NCBI RefSeq assembly: GCF_013396335.1
Contig: NZ_JABWSY010000002.1
Coordinates: 124,296-188,295, forward strand
Direction: 5' to 3'
Origin: Bacillus sp. EB106-08-02-XG196
Lineage (GTDB): Bacteria > Bacillota > Bacilli > Bacillales > Cytobacillaceae
DNA: 64,000 nt
Both the position numbers and the translations under genes were made by a program. Positions within the stretch are counted from its first letter, which is position 1. The number at the start of each line of letters is the position of its first letter. The notes beneath the pieces were generated by a model that had not been told where the DNA came from, searched no databases, and saw only the letters and a list, made by a program, of their open reading frames with translations. Positions 1 through 7,890 of the stretch are shown here, piece after piece.

Positions 1-109
1 TTGCTCCGAAGATTACACCCATTAAAAATAATATGACAATAAATAAAAAAATTGAGGAATGCTCACGGAAATAACTAGCGGCATCGTTCTGGTAAAATCG
101 TTTCTTCAT
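1..109 (-). CDS. spoIIM: Stage II sporulation protein M (SpoIIM), 5' fragment
   Basis: Only the first 36 codons lie in the window; the gene continues past base 1. The N-terminus (MKKRFYQND...) leads into a hydrophobic segment (IFLFIVILFLMGVIFGA), which is the start of SpoIIM as I recall it. SpoIIM is a polytopic membrane protein of the DMP engulfment complex (SpoIID-SpoIIM-SpoIIP) of the sporulating mother cell. A strong AGGAGGGA ribosome site sits 7-8 bases before the ATG. The neighbours to the right (EndoQ-like gene, nudF, mciZ, yqkF) match the B. subtilis order. The identification rests on this short peptide plus synteny. Confidence 0.85.
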   Translation of the reverse strand, partial: MKKRFYQNDAASYFREHSSIFLFIVILFLMGVIFGA

Positions 110-218
110 ATGCAGTCCCTCCTATTTCTCCTAATCAGTTATTACATTTTATGCCTTTCTAGTATTTCTATGACGATAAATTAATAGATTTTCATTTTTA
201 AAAGAGGGCGTAAAAATC

Positions 219-256
219 AAAAACCTGGCAGATTTAGTATCTCTGCCAGGTTTTTT
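219..256 (-). terminator. Intrinsic terminator after the EndoQ-like gene
   Basis: An inverted repeat (AACCTGGCAGA / TCTGCCAGGTT) with a 9-base loop is flanked by A and T runs. It lies 16 bases beyond the stop of the minus-strand gene and can work in either direction. It separates the nudF transcription unit from spoIIM. Confidence 0.85.
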
Positions 257-271
257 AATAGAAATATTAAA

Positions 272-1435
272 TTAGTCTGCAATTTTGCCGTATTTTCCTC
301 CGCCGCCTGCCGCTAAAGTAACTTTACCTTCTCTTGCTTTCATGATTAATTCAGCAATTTTTGGTGGAACCACCTCATTTAATGCTTGTGACGGTACTTC
401 ATGCAAAATTGCCATTTCAGAACCAAAATGATTCAGGAGTTTTTCGAGTAATTTTGGTCCTAGTCCCGGAATAAAATCTAGCGGGACTTGATGGACATAG
501 GGAGGACGCCCTTCTGGACTCTTTTCAGCAGTCTTTAACTCCAGAATTCGGTCGGCTACACCTTTAATGATTTTTTTGTTACCGCATTGAGTACAAATTT
601 GGTCGTCCTCACTAGCTGGATGTAAACATTCTGCACAGACAGTTTTGTGATATTTACCAAGGAGCGGATCTAATCCGTAATTCGCTAGAATATGTCGTCC
701 GTCCTCTTTCCTTAATGCCATTCCTAATTCTTTAAATGATGGTTCCTTCATCGATATCACCTGATATTCGCGGGCAATTTTCGCTAAGGAGTGCGCGTCG
801 GAATTAGTCACAAAAGTATAGTTGTGTAATTCTTTTATCTGATCTGCCATCATGGTATTAGAACTCAAACCAAGCTCAATCCCATCAATCAGGTCTGGGT
901 CGAATACTTCTGTTAACGATGTATTGACACCTTTACCATATAGACTTTTAAAAGGAGTAAACACATGTGCAGGAATAAAGATTCCGCCTAATTCTTTAAC
1001 CTTTTTTTGCAAATCGAGACCTGATGCGTAAATCCGCTGCGAACTCAACTGGACATTTTTCAAGTGCCCAGACAGCCAATTAGAGAACTCCCTCATAATA
1101 GAAATTGTAGGAAAAAACACAAGAACATGTATCGGACCATTGCATTGTTCGTCATAGATTTCTAACTCGGAACCGGGGATTATCGTTAAATCACCGAATG
1201 CTAAGCCTCCATCTGGATGTTCAAATATGTCTCCACTCGAAACAAGGCTTTCCATTTCAAGGATTACTTCTGGTGAGTGGCTGTCAATAATTCCAATCAT
1301 ATTCAGACCTTTTTCATGCCTTGCATGCTTGATGATATTAGTAAACGTTAATGATTTCGCACCTGTTATTTTTACAGGCTTACCAGTCCAGGTTCTTCCA
1401 ATATGAATATGTAAATCTACATAATAGCGGTTCAT
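272..1435 (-). CDS. yqxK: Endonuclease Q family protein (PHP domain, zinc ribbon, helix-hairpin-helix)
   Basis: 387 aa. A PHP-type metallo-phosphoesterase domain fills the N-terminal two thirds: DLHIH at residues 7-11, DSHS at 51-54 and NSDAHS at 211-216 are probable metal ligands. A four-cysteine zinc ribbon follows (C267, C270, C281, C284). The C-terminus has a helix-hairpin-helix DNA-binding motif (FIPGLGPKLLEKLL, about 321-334). This is the architecture of endonuclease Q, which nicks DNA 5' of deaminated bases and abasic sites. The B. subtilis counterpart beside spoIIM is, as I recall, YqxK, once annotated as helicase-like. The ATG overlaps the nudF stop codon (ATGA), so it is translationally coupled to the Nudix hydrolase. 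Activity is inferred from the domain set. Confidence 0.8.
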   Translation of the reverse strand: MNRYYVDLHIHIGRTWTGKPVKITGAKSLTFTNIIKHARHEKGLNMIGIIDSHSPEVILEMESLVSSGDIFEHPDGGLAFGDLTIIPGSELEIYDEQCNGPIHVLVFFPTISIMREFSNWLSGHLKNVQLSSQRIYASGLDLQKKVKELGGIFIPAHVFTPFKSLYGKGVNTSLTEVFDPDLIDGIELGLSSNTMMADQIKELHNYTFVTNSDAHSLAKIAREYQVISMKEPSFKELGMALRKEDGRHILANYGLDPLLGKYHKTVCAECLHPASEDDQICTQCGNKKIIKGVADRILELKTAEKSPEGRPPYVHQVPLDFIPGLGPKLLEKLLNHFGSEMAILHEVPSQALNEVVPPKIAELIMKAREGKVTLAAGGGGKYGKIAD

Positions 1436-1986
1436 TTTTTTACTAATGCCTCTTGCAGCTGTAAATATTGAACGGCATAGGCGGTTTTAGCATCATAAAT
1501 TTTTTGTTCTTTTATATACTTAATGGCTTCATCCAGTGTTAATTCCTCAATGTTCACAAATTCATCTTCATCAAGTGCTGCTGCATTTTCTTTCTTCGTT
1601 AATCCTTCGGCAACATATAAATGAACAATCTCATCTGCAAATCCAGGTGATGTATAGAATGAGACGAGCAGCTCTAGACTTTCACATTCATACCCTGTCT
1701 CTTCCTCTAACTCCCGACGGGCACAAAGAGCAGGTTCTTCGCCTTGTTCTAACTTTCCTGCTGGTATTTCAACAATCGTCCGCTCAAGTGCTTTACGAAA
1801 TTGCTCTACCATAACAATTTTTTTATCGTCGGTGATAGCCAAAATAGCGACAGCACCTGGGTGTTTAATTATCTCTCTTTTTGACTGCTTTCCATTTGGA
1901 AGCTCAACATCCTGAAGGTGAAGACTTATGACTTTACCTGAAAAAATTTCTTCGCTATGTATTGTCTTTTCAATAAGATTACTCAT
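1432..1986 (-). CDS. nudF: ADP-ribose pyrophosphatase (Nudix hydrolase)
   Basis: 184 aa. It contains a complete Nudix box at residues 77-99 (G-x5-E-x7-REUxEExGU, seen as GKLEQGEEP...RELEEETG). The family hydrolyses ADP-ribose to AMP and ribose 5-phosphate in the cytosol, clearing a reactive by-product of NAD metabolism. The N-terminal half matches the NudF/YqkG subfamily with its conserved EIPAGK before the box. It is the first gene of a two-gene unit with the EndoQ-like repair gene and is separated by about 75 bp from the divergent mciZ. Confidence 0.9.
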   Translation of the reverse strand: MSNLIEKTIHSEEIFSGKVISLHLQDVELPNGKQSKREIIKHPGAVAILAITDDKKIVMVEQFRKALERTIVEIPAGKLEQGEEPALCARRELEEETGYECESLELLVSFYTSPGFADEIVHLYVAEGLTKKENAAALDEDEFVNIEELTLDEAIKYIKEQKIYDAKTAYAVQYLQLQEALVKK

Positions 1987-2023
1987 CTATATCAGCTCCT
2001 GTTCTATTTCGTTACTTGCTGCT

Positions 2024-2031
2024 CATACATT
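2024..2031 (+). promoter_or_regulatory. Candidate sigma-E -10 element before mciZ
   Basis: CATACATT fits the mother-cell sigma-E -10 consensus (CATACAnT) and would start RNA about 20 bases before the mciZ ribosome site. A second CATACATT lies at 2036-2043 but is too close to the ribosome site. The -35 region (about 2003-2010) is poor. mciZ of B. subtilis is sigma-E dependent, which is the main support. Confidence 0.4.
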
Positions 2032-2060
2032 TTACCATACATTATTTGGAGGGGTATGGG

Positions 2061-2192
2061 ATGAAGGTATACGTGCATGAAAAGGGAATTATTCTTGTTG
2101 GTAAGGGATGGGAAATTGTCCAAAAGCTAAAGGAATACAATAAGGATTATTCCACAGTTACTGAATGGATTGATAAAGTCGCTCCAAAATAG
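2061..2192 (+). CDS. mciZ: MciZ, mother-cell inhibitor of FtsZ
   Basis: A 43-aa peptide beginning MKVYVHEKGIILVGKGWEI and ending in WIDKVAPK. It aligns along its length with the 40-aa MciZ of B. subtilis as I recall it (VLVGKAWEI, KLKEY and WI motifs shared). MciZ binds the C-terminal face of FtsZ, caps filaments and blocks Z-ring formation in the mother cell after asymmetric division. The ribosome site TTGGAGGGG sits 7-9 bases before the ATG. The position between nudF and yqkF is also the B. subtilis one. The gene is easily missed because of its size. Confidence 0.9.
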   Translation: MKVYVHEKGIILVGKGWEIVQKLKEYNKDYSTVTEWIDKVAPK

Positions 2193-2254
2193 CCTTTCCA
2201 TTTGTAGTCTTCCCCGGACTTTATTAAAATTATAGAAAGGACGGGGTGATACTT

Positions 2255-3166
2255 TTGAAAAAGAGAAAACTGGGAAACTCAGATTTATGGGTTACGGAAT
2301 TAGGCTTAGGCTGTATGTCGATTGGCATAGAGGAGAAAGCAGCTAGAGAGATTATCGAGGCTGCATTGGAAGAAGGAATAAATTATTTTGACACTGCAGA
2401 TTTATATGATTTTGGTGAAAATGAAAAAATCATTGGGACAGCTTTAAAGGAAGTTCGTGATAATGTAATTATTGCAACAAAGGTTGGAAACCGTTGGAAA
2501 TCCGACAAATCAGGCTGGTCTTGGGATCCGTCCAAATCGTACATTAAGGAAGCAGTCAAACAAAGCTTGAAACGACTTGGCACCGATTATATTGACCTAT
2601 ACCAGCTACACGGCGGGACAATTGAGGATCGGATTGATGATGTGATAGAGGCTTTTGAAGAATTAAAGGCGGAGGGACTTATTCGCTATTATGGAATCTC
2701 CTCCATACGCCCAAATGTCATTCGTGAGTATGTAAAAAAGTCTTATCTTGTTTCTGTGATGATGCAATATAGTATTTTGGACCGCCGTGCAGAGGAGGAA
2801 GCTTTGCCATTTCTGGATGAGCATGGAGTTAGTGCAGTAACCCGTGGTCCTCTCGCAAAAGGACTTCTAACCGATAAAATGCTCAAAAAGGTGTCACAGA
2901 AAGGATATCAAGACTATAGTCAGGAAGAGCTTCTTCATGTCTTACCAGCCCTAAAGGACAAGCTAGCAGGTGACCGCTCATTTACTGAAATAGCGTTTCA
3001 ATACAATTTGGCACATCCTGCTGTTGCCTCGGTCATTGCCGGAGCCAGTAGTCCAGAACAAGTAAGAGCCAATTCCCACGCTATTAATAGCCAGTCTTTA
3101 ACCGAAGATGAAATAGCTCTGATAAAAACATTTTCTAAGGCAGCATTTTATAAAGAACATCGTTAA
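2255..3166 (+). CDS. yqkF: Aldo/keto reductase YqkF
   Basis: 303 aa from a TTG start. The longer reading from GTG at 2246 adds three residues, but GGGGTGA is well placed for the TTG and the family begins M(R/K)KRKLG. The aldo/keto-reductase tetrad is visible (numbering from the TTG): D46 and Y51 in DTADLYD, K76 in ATKVGN, H119 in LYQLHGG. Such enzymes reduce carbonyls with NADPH in a TIM barrel; the physiological substrate is unknown. The gene faces yqkE across a shared hairpin. Confidence 0.9.
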   Translation: MKKRKLGNSDLWVTELGLGCMSIGIEEKAAREIIEAALEEGINYFDTADLYDFGENEKIIGTALKEVRDNVIIATKVGNRWKSDKSGWSWDPSKSYIKEAVKQSLKRLGTDYIDLYQLHGGTIEDRIDDVIEAFEELKAEGLIRYYGISSIRPNVIREYVKKSYLVSVMMQYSILDRRAEEEALPFLDEHGVSAVTRGPLAKGLLTDKMLKKVSQKGYQDYSQEELLHVLPALKDKLAGDRSFTEIAFQYNLAHPAVASVIAGASSPEQVRANSHAINSQSLTEDEIALIKTFSKAAFYKEHR

Positions 3167-3168
3167 AC

Positions 3169-3189
3169 AGGAGACCGATTTGGTCTCCT
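3169..3189. terminator. Bidirectional hairpin between yqkF and yqkE
   Basis: An 8-bp perfect stem (AGGAGACC / GGTCTCCT) with a 5-base loop lies between two converging genes and overlaps the yqkE stop codon. The following T content is weak, so this is a modest terminator. Confidence 0.55.
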
Positions 3190-3442
3190 ATTTAAATTCC
3201 TTCCAGTTCATGCCGCTCTCGTTGAGCAGCTCTTCGAAAGATTTATTTTTCTCTTTTAAACGGCGTTCTTCTCGTTTCCGTTGCTCTTCTGCTTCTTTCT
3301 TACGCTCTTCTGCTGCCTTGAGCTGGTCCTGCTGTTCTTTTAACTGTTTGATTAATTCTGGATTGATCATATCTTTAAGCGTTACCGCTGTTTCTTCTTT
3401 TTTTGGTTTAGATTGATTTTTTTGTTTCGATTTCTTTTTCAT
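3188..3442 (-). CDS. yqkE: YqkE-like small charged coiled-coil protein
   Basis: 84 aa. The start at 3442 was chosen because GGGGGAG lies 6-7 bases upstream; an ATG 15 bases earlier has no ribosome site. The protein is very rich in K, E and Q, with a continuous predicted coiled coil over about residues 25-65 (KQLKEQQDQLKAAEERKKEA...). It ends in SFEELLNESGMNWKEFK. It matches YqkE of B. subtilis in position and composition. No function is known, and no membrane segment or signal peptide is present. Confidence 0.8.
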   Translation of the reverse strand: MKKKSKQKNQSKPKKEETAVTLKDMINPELIKQLKEQQDQLKAAEERKKEAEEQRKREERRLKEKNKSFEELLNESGMNWKEFK

Positions 3443-3497
3443 CCTAAACTCCCCCATGTTTCATGATTTCATATGTATTATAGCATTATAATAGAAA

Positions 3498-3537
3498 GGC
3501 TGTGTTAAATTGGGCTGTTGATTTGTGTTACACAGCC
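3498..3537. repeat. 40-bp remnant of the MITE-like repeat family
   Basis: The segment starts GGCTGTGTTAAATTGGGCTG and ends TTACACAGCC, giving 8-bp perfect terminal inverted repeats (GGCTGTGT / ACACAGCC). The left part, including CTGTTGATTT, matches the left end of the larger element at 62397-62582, and the right end matches its right end. The GC-rich centre is missing. It looks like an internally deleted copy next to the scoB terminator. Confidence 0.6.
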
Positions 3538-3542
3538 AATAG

Positions 3543-3572
3543 AAAAAACAGGCTGTTATGATAAACAGCCTG
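3543..3572 (-). terminator. Terminator of the thiolase-scoAB unit
   Basis: On the minus strand a 9-bp stem (CAGGCTGTT / AACAGCCTG, 6-base loop) is followed directly by TTTTTT, 11 bases after the scoB stop codon. Confidence 0.9.
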
Positions 3573-3582
3573 CTGGACTTTC

Positions 3583-4239
3583 TTAATAAGCTTCGAGAAC
3601 TACGTTTTCATCCACTGCCAAGGAAGCTTCTGTTGAGTTCACAACATCGTCAACTGTATACCCTGAGGCAACTTCAACAAGCCTTAATCCTGATTGAGTT
3701 ACATCCATTACCGCCCGTTCGGTGATAATTCGATGAACGACACCTTTTCCGGTTAACGGCAGTGTGCATTCTTTTAATATTTTTGATTCGCCGCGCTTGT
3801 TTACATGCTCCATAATGACAATGATTTTCTGAGCTCCATGGACAAGATCCATCGCACCGCCCATTCCCTTAATCATTTTACCAGGTATCATCCAGTTTGC
3901 GAGGTCTCCATTCTCAGAAACCTCCATGCCTCCTAGGATAGCCAAATTGATATGTCCGCCGCGAATCATCGCAAATGATTCAGCACTATCGAAATAGGAT
4001 GCACCACTAATGGCAGTTACCGTCTCTTTTCCAGCGTTTATTAAATCAGGATCGACTTCTTCCTCCGTTGGATAAGGACCAATTCCAAGTAATCCATTCT
4101 CCGATTGCAGAACAACCTGCTTATTTTCGGATATAAAATTAGCTACCAGCGTTGGCATCCCAATTCCTAAGTTCACATAAAAACCGTCTTCGATTTCTTT
4201 CTCTGCCCTTATTGCAATTCTCTCTCTAACTGAGACCAT
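3583..4239 (-). CDS. scoB: 3-oxoacid CoA-transferase, subunit B
   Basis: 218 aa, a class I CoA-transferase beta subunit. The catalytic glutamate is E47 in the SENG motif, and the GGGMD-like region appears as [15 protein letters not shown]. With ScoA it moves CoA from succinyl-CoA to acetoacetate or a related 3-oxoacid. It lies 23 bp downstream of scoA in the order thiolase-scoA-scoB, so acetoacetate can be activated and cleaved to acetyl-CoA by one operon. In B. subtilis scoAB lies elsewhere, so the module's position here is a difference. Exact acyl specificity cannot be read from sequence. Confidence 0.9.
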   Translation of the reverse strand: MVSVRERIAIRAEKEIEDGFYVNLGIGMPTLVANFISENKQVVLQSENGLLGIGPYPTEEEVDPDLINAGKETVTAISGASYFDSAESFAMIRGGHINLAILGGMEVSENGDLANWMIPGKMIKGMGGAMDLVHGAQKIIVIMEHVNKRGESKILKECTLPLTGKGVVHRIITERAVMDVTQSGLRLVEVASGYTVDDVVNSTEASLAVDENVVLEAY

Positions 4240-4262
4240 TGGTACTTTCTCCTTCCAGCAAT

Positions 4263-4952
4263 CTATTTTGTAACTGTCATTCGCTCAATCCTTTTTTCCT
4301 GCTTGCCTTCTATTATCATCTGAACGTAAACACTCGGTGTGTGAATAAAGTTCGGATCAAGTTCCCCGATTTCACAGAGTGTTTCCACTTCAGCAATCGT
4401 TACCTTTCCGGCTGCAGCAATCATCGGATTAAAGTTTCTTGCTGTTTTGTGATAAACGAGATTTCCCATCTTGTCGCCCTTCCACGCCCGAACAAGGCTG
4501 AAATCAGCAGTCAACGCCTCCTCTAGCAGATACTCTCTACCATTAAAGACCTTTGTTTCCTTACCATCGGCAATCGGTGTTCCTACCCCTGCAGGAGTAT
4601 AGAATGCCGGAATTCCCGCACCGCCTGCTCTTATTTTTTCCGCTAACGTGCCTTGTGGTGTCAGTTCTACTTCAAGCTCGCCTGCTAAAACCTGTCTCTC
4701 AAACTCTTTATTCTCTCCTACGTAGGAGCCTATCATTTTCTTAATCTGTTTATTTTTCAAAAGCGGCCCAAGGCCCCAATCATCAATTCCGCAGTTATTC
4801 GAAATGACAGTTAAATCCTTTACTCCTTTATCTACCAACGCTAAGATTAGATTTTCAGGAATTCCGCACAAACCAAAACCGCCGACCATCAACGTGGCTC
4901 CATCTTGTATATCCGCGACCGCTTCCTGGAAGGATGTACTAATTTTCTTCAT
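4263..4952 (-). CDS. scoA: 3-oxoacid CoA-transferase, subunit A
   Basis: 229 aa, alpha subunit of the heteromeric class I CoA-transferase. It begins [36 protein letters not shown], which holds the conserved G-G-F-G-L-C-G-x-P-E oxyanion/CoA-site motif. ISNNCG follows at about residues 50-55. It partners ScoB, encoded immediately downstream. Translation probably starts at the ATG at 4952, with an AGGGGAGAA ribosome site before it. It is the middle gene of the thiolase-scoA-scoB unit. Confidence 0.92.
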   Translation of the reverse strand: MKKISTSFQEAVADIQDGATLMVGGFGLCGIPENLILALVDKGVKDLTVISNNCGIDDWGLGPLLKNKQIKKMIGSYVGENKEFERQVLAGELEVELTPQGTLAEKIRAGGAGIPAFYTPAGVGTPIADGKETKVFNGREYLLEEALTADFSLVRAWKGDKMGNLVYHKTARNFNPMIAAAGKVTIAEVETLCEIGELDPNFIHTPSVYVQMIIEGKQEKRIERMTVTK

Positions 4953-4981
4953 CGTGCTTGTTCTCCCCTCATTTTTAAGCT

Positions 4982-6169
4982 TTACGCTAGCTCAACGATC
5001 GTTGCTACCCCTTGACCGCCGCCAATACAAAGTGTTGCCAATCCCTTTTGTGCGTTTCTCCGTTTCATTTCATGAATCAGCGTTACAAGAATTCTTGCAC
5101 CGCTTGCGCCAATTGGGTGACCAAGTGCAATCGCACCGCCATTAACATTTAATATTTCTTTATTAAAATGAAGTTCACGGTCAACAGCCAGTGATTGGGC
5201 AGCAAATGCCTCATTCGCTTCAATTAACTCGAGTTCTTCCATAGAAATAGACGTTTTTTCCAAAACCTTTTTTACCGCTGGAACTGGACCGATTCCCATA
5301 ATGCTTGGATCAACACCAGCACTTGCATTTCCTTTAATCACTACTAATGGCTTTATCCCTAGTTCGTCCGCTTTTTTCCTGCTCATCACAACTAAAATTG
5401 CTGCTCCATCATTGATTCCGGATGCATTTCCAGCTGTTACACTGCCATCTTTTTTGAAGGCTGGACGTAATCCGGCAAGTTTTTCGGCTGTGCTGCCCTT
5501 TTTCGGATACTCATCCGTATCAAAAACAATTGGATCTCCTTTGCGCTGAGGAATGACAACAGGGACAATCTCATCTTTAAACTTACCTTCCTCAATTGCC
5601 TTAACAGCCTTCTCTTGACTCCATGCAGAGAATTGATCCTGCTCTTCCCTCGTAATGGAATATTTTTCTGCCAAGTTTTCAGCTGTAATTCCCATATGAT
5701 ATTGATTAAAAACACAAGTCAATCCGTCGCTAGTCATAGTATCTATTAATTTTTGATCACCCATTTTAAAGCCTTCACGGGCATTTTTTAATATGTAAGG
5801 AGCTTGGTTCATGTTCTCCATTCCACCAGCAACAATAATTTCAGCATCCCCTGCTAGAATTGCCTGAGTCGCCAGGTGAACAGCCTTTAATCCTGATCCG
5901 CAGACTTTATTGATTGTCATTGAGGAAACACTTTCAGGTATTCCTGCTCTGATAGCAGCCTGTCTTGCAGGGTTTTGACCAAGACCAGCCTGCAGCACAT
6001 TTCCTAAAATAACTTCGTCCACTTGTTCTGGTTTTATGCCTGCTTGTTCGAGTGCTCCCTTGATAACAGTTGCCCCTAATTCAGGTGCTGATACATTTTT
6101 TAAGCTTCCGTTAAAACTTCCTAATGCTGTACGTACTGCACTAACAATTACTACTTCTGTTTGGCTCAT
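4982..6169 (-). CDS. Acetyl-CoA C-acetyltransferase (thiolase)
   Basis: 395 aa, usual length for a biosynthetic or degradative thiolase. The three active-site elements are present: C90 in NKVCGSG (acyl nucleophile), H351 in GHPIGASG, and C381 in CIGGGQG (proton shuttle). It interconverts two acetyl-CoA with acetoacetyl-CoA and CoA in the cytosol. As first gene of the unit with scoAB it would complete acetoacetate utilisation. The long upstream region (6170-6448) has two palindromes that may be operators. B. subtilis relatives are mmgA and yhfS; I cannot decide which is the true ortholog. Confidence 0.92.
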   Translation of the reverse strand: MSQTEVVIVSAVRTALGSFNGSLKNVSAPELGATVIKGALEQAGIKPEQVDEVILGNVLQAGLGQNPARQAAIRAGIPESVSSMTINKVCGSGLKAVHLATQAILAGDAEIIVAGGMENMNQAPYILKNAREGFKMGDQKLIDTMTSDGLTCVFNQYHMGITAENLAEKYSITREEQDQFSAWSQEKAVKAIEEGKFKDEIVPVVIPQRKGDPIVFDTDEYPKKGSTAEKLAGLRPAFKKDGSVTAGNASGINDGAAILVVMSRKKADELGIKPLVVIKGNASAGVDPSIMGIGPVPAVKKVLEKTSISMEELELIEANEAFAAQSLAVDRELHFNKEILNVNGGAIALGHPIGASGARILVTLIHEMKRRNAQKGLATLCIGGGQGVATIVELA

Positions 6170-6236
6170 TTTTTATCTCTCCTTTTATGTATTATTACCT
6201 TATACTATTTCGAGCCCGGACACAGAAAATCCTCTT

Positions 6237-6249
6237 ATTTTGTCAAAAT
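6237..6249. promoter_or_regulatory. 13-bp palindrome in the thiolase leader region
   Basis: ATTTTGTCAAAAT is a perfect palindrome about 68 bases before the thiolase ATG. The surrounding 15-mer differs from the CodY consensus AATTTTCWGAAAATT at three positions, and the minus strand contains a TTGACA. No well-spaced -10 element was found, so its role is open. Confidence 0.35.
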
Positions 6250-6331
6250 TTCATTTATTTTTGACTTTTTAGAATTTAATACCTCTAGAAATGAAATCTT
6301 CCTTCCTTCCTCCCTCCTCTATAGAGTCAGA

Positions 6332-6350
6332 TTGAAAGCGGCTATTTCAA
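6332..6350. promoter_or_regulatory. Palindrome TTGAAA-N7-TTTCAA upstream of the thiolase unit
   Basis: Six-base perfect arms flank GCGGCTA. It resembles a CcpA cre site only partly (11 of 14 positions), so another repressor, for example one sensing fatty acyl-CoA, is equally possible. It lies about 160 bases before the thiolase start. The rest of 6170-6448 shows no gene. Confidence 0.35.
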
Positions 6351-6448
6351 GCCTCTTGCCCAACCGTTATAGTTTTTTAACATGAATAATCAAGCTCCCA
6401 TATAAGCACCTTATTAAATGAAACCACTTCGAAGGGAGTCTGACGATT

Positions 6449-6589
6449 ATGAGCCAAAAACGAGATAAAGGATTCAGCCAAAAAGGTAAGGATTACGCCG
6501 AATCTGCAGGTACAGGAAAGCGAATGATTTCTGCCGAGGAAATAGAAAAAGCAATTCATCCTACTAAGAGACAAAATGCTGAGCAATAA
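6449..6589 (+). CDS. Small hydrophilic protein of unknown function
   Basis: 46 aa, beginning MSQKRDKGFSQKGKDYAE and ending in HPTKRQNAEQ. It is rich in K, Q, E and S, has no hydrophobic stretch or cysteine, and is calculated by eye to be basic. A GGGAG ribosome site lies 10 bases before the ATG. Composition and size recall minor spore or stress proteins, but I do not recognise the family. The 3' untranslated part holds the composite repeat at 6591-6833 and ends in a clear terminator, so the gene and repeat would be co-transcribed. Confidence 0.6.
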   Translation: MSQKRDKGFSQKGKDYAESAGTGKRMISAEEIEKAIHPTKRQNAEQ

Positions 6590-6590
6590 G

Positions 6591-6833
6591 AAAAGCGGAA
6601 GCGCCTTGCTCAGAGGCGACAGGCATAAGACGAGCCGGCGAGAAGGTTGCTTTTTAACCTTCTTGACGGATTGTTAGAAAAGTGGAGACGACTGCTCTGG
6701 GACGAAGCAATAAGACGAACCCTGCATGAAGGCGTTTTTTGCCTTCTTCAGGGGGCGGCTTATTGCTCGAGTCCCAAGGAGCCGCAACTAGACATGCTTA
6801 TGACCCCGAGCCTCTAGGCGCTGGAGCTAGACA
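6591..6833 (+). repeat. Dispersed AAAAGCGG...AGCTAGAC repeat, interrupted copy
   Basis: The unit begins AAAAGCGGAAGCGCC and ends GGCGCTGGAGCTAGAC. Near its left end it has ATAAGACGAGCCGG and the hairpin GAAGGTT-GCTTTTT-AACCTTC followed by TTGACGGATTG. The same blocks occur in the same order at 40273-40421 on the other strand. Here the unit is split by 122 bp (6674-6795) that is itself a diverged family member. It has no coding capacity and is GC-richer than its surroundings. Confidence 0.85.
6674..6795 (+). repeat. Nested member of the same repeat family
   Basis: It lies exactly between GACGGATTG and GCTTATGACC of the outer unit, which are joined in the 40-kb copy. It has the family layout in diverged form: AGAAAAGTGGAGACG at the left, AATAAGACGA, a hairpin GAAGGC-GTTTTTT-GCCTTC, and CAACTAGACAT at the right. 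No clear target-site duplication was seen. Confidence 0.75.
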
Positions 6834-6848
6834 TAATTATATTTTTCA

Positions 6849-6877
6849 TAAGCCGCTACATGGAGTTAGCGGCTTTT
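6849..6877 (+). terminator. Terminator downstream of the small gene and repeat
   Basis: An 8-bp stem (AGCCGCTA / TAGCGGCT) with an 8-base loop is followed by TTTTCC. It ends plus-strand transcription before yqkD. Confidence 0.8.
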
Positions 6878-6944
6878 CCTATGTTAAAATAAAAGCCAAT
6901 GTTACCAAATAATTACTATTCGAGGACCTTTTGGAGGTGTATTT

Positions 6945-7856
6945 GTGAGAAAAGCGTTACGAGCTCTTTTACTTTCATTCTTATTTACATTTTCTTTAGG
7001 TTTTTATTTTACTAATCGGCTTATGTATATGAAGAAGAAGGATGAGCAATTTATTGTACAGCGTGAACAGGAAGCGGGGAGATTCATTCCCGAACATTTC
7101 GAGTCACTTCCTAAACGCGAGGTAATCATTGAGTCACCCTTCGGCTATCCTATAAAAGCTCTGCTGGTTGAGCCGCACGAGTCCAATCGCTATGTGATTA
7201 TCTCCCATGGTGTGACAGAAACAAAAATTAATTCAATAAAATATATGAATCTTTTTTTAGAGCGAGGATTTAATGCCATCATTTACGACCATCGGCGCCA
7301 CGGAGAGTCTGGGGGAAAAACAACCAGCTTTGGTCACTATGAAAAGTTTGATTTAAAAGCTGTTATTGATTGGTTGAAAAAGGAGAAGGGACCGACTCTT
7401 ACACTCGGTATCCATGGTGAATCAATGGGAGCGGCTACGATGCTGTTGTATGCTGGAATGCTTGAGGATGGTGCTGATTTTTATATTGCAGACTGCCCGT
7501 TCTCTGACCTGAAAGAGCAGCTTTCTTATCAACTCAAAAAAGAATACAAGATGATTCCATCGCTGTTAATTCCGATTGCAGATTTTATTTTACGCTTTCG
7601 TGAAAAATATTCGATCCGTCATGTCTCACCCATCTCAGTTATTGAAAATATTAAACATCCTATTCTTTTTATTCACAGCGAAAACGATGATTTTATTCTT
7701 CCAGCCATGACGAAGGAATTATATGAGAAAAAGCAAGGTCCAAAAATGCTTTATCTCGCTGCAAAGGGCCGCCATGCTCAGTCTTTTAACGAAAATCCTG
7801 ATGATTATCGCAGAGTCATTGATAAATTTTTGTCTAAATACGTTGAGAATGCATAA
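6945..7856 (+). CDS. yqkD: Alpha/beta-hydrolase YqkD, membrane anchored
   Basis: 303 aa. An N-terminal hydrophobic segment (about residues 7-23) is probably a signal anchor that places the catalytic domain outside the membrane. The alpha/beta-hydrolase core has HG at 88-89 (oxyanion region), the nucleophile elbow GESMG with S160, an acid in SENDDF and the histidine in KGRHAQ. Family members are serine hydrolases of unknown natural substrate, often called BAAT- or prolyl-oligopeptidase-like. The start is GTG at 6945 with GGAGGTG 8 bases upstream. It keeps the YqkD synteny beside yqkE/yqkB. Confidence 0.85.
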   Translation: MRKALRALLLSFLFTFSLGFYFTNRLMYMKKKDEQFIVQREQEAGRFIPEHFESLPKREVIIESPFGYPIKALLVEPHESNRYVIISHGVTETKINSIKYMNLFLERGFNAIIYDHRRHGESGGKTTSFGHYEKFDLKAVIDWLKKEKGPTLTLGIHGESMGAATMLLYAGMLEDGADFYIADCPFSDLKEQLSYQLKKEYKMIPSLLIPIADFILRFREKYSIRHVSPISVIENIKHPILFIHSENDDFILPAMTKELYEKKQGPKMLYLAAKGRHAQSFNENPDDYRRVIDKFLSKYVENA

Positions 7857-7890
7857 ACACATGATAGAATTTCTTTTTATCTGCGTTTCG

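Noticed and set aside
6377..6586. Minus-strand frame of 69 codons over the small gene at 6449
   Set aside because: No ribosome site and a cysteine/phenylalanine-rich composition; the plus-strand frame has a proper start and terminator.
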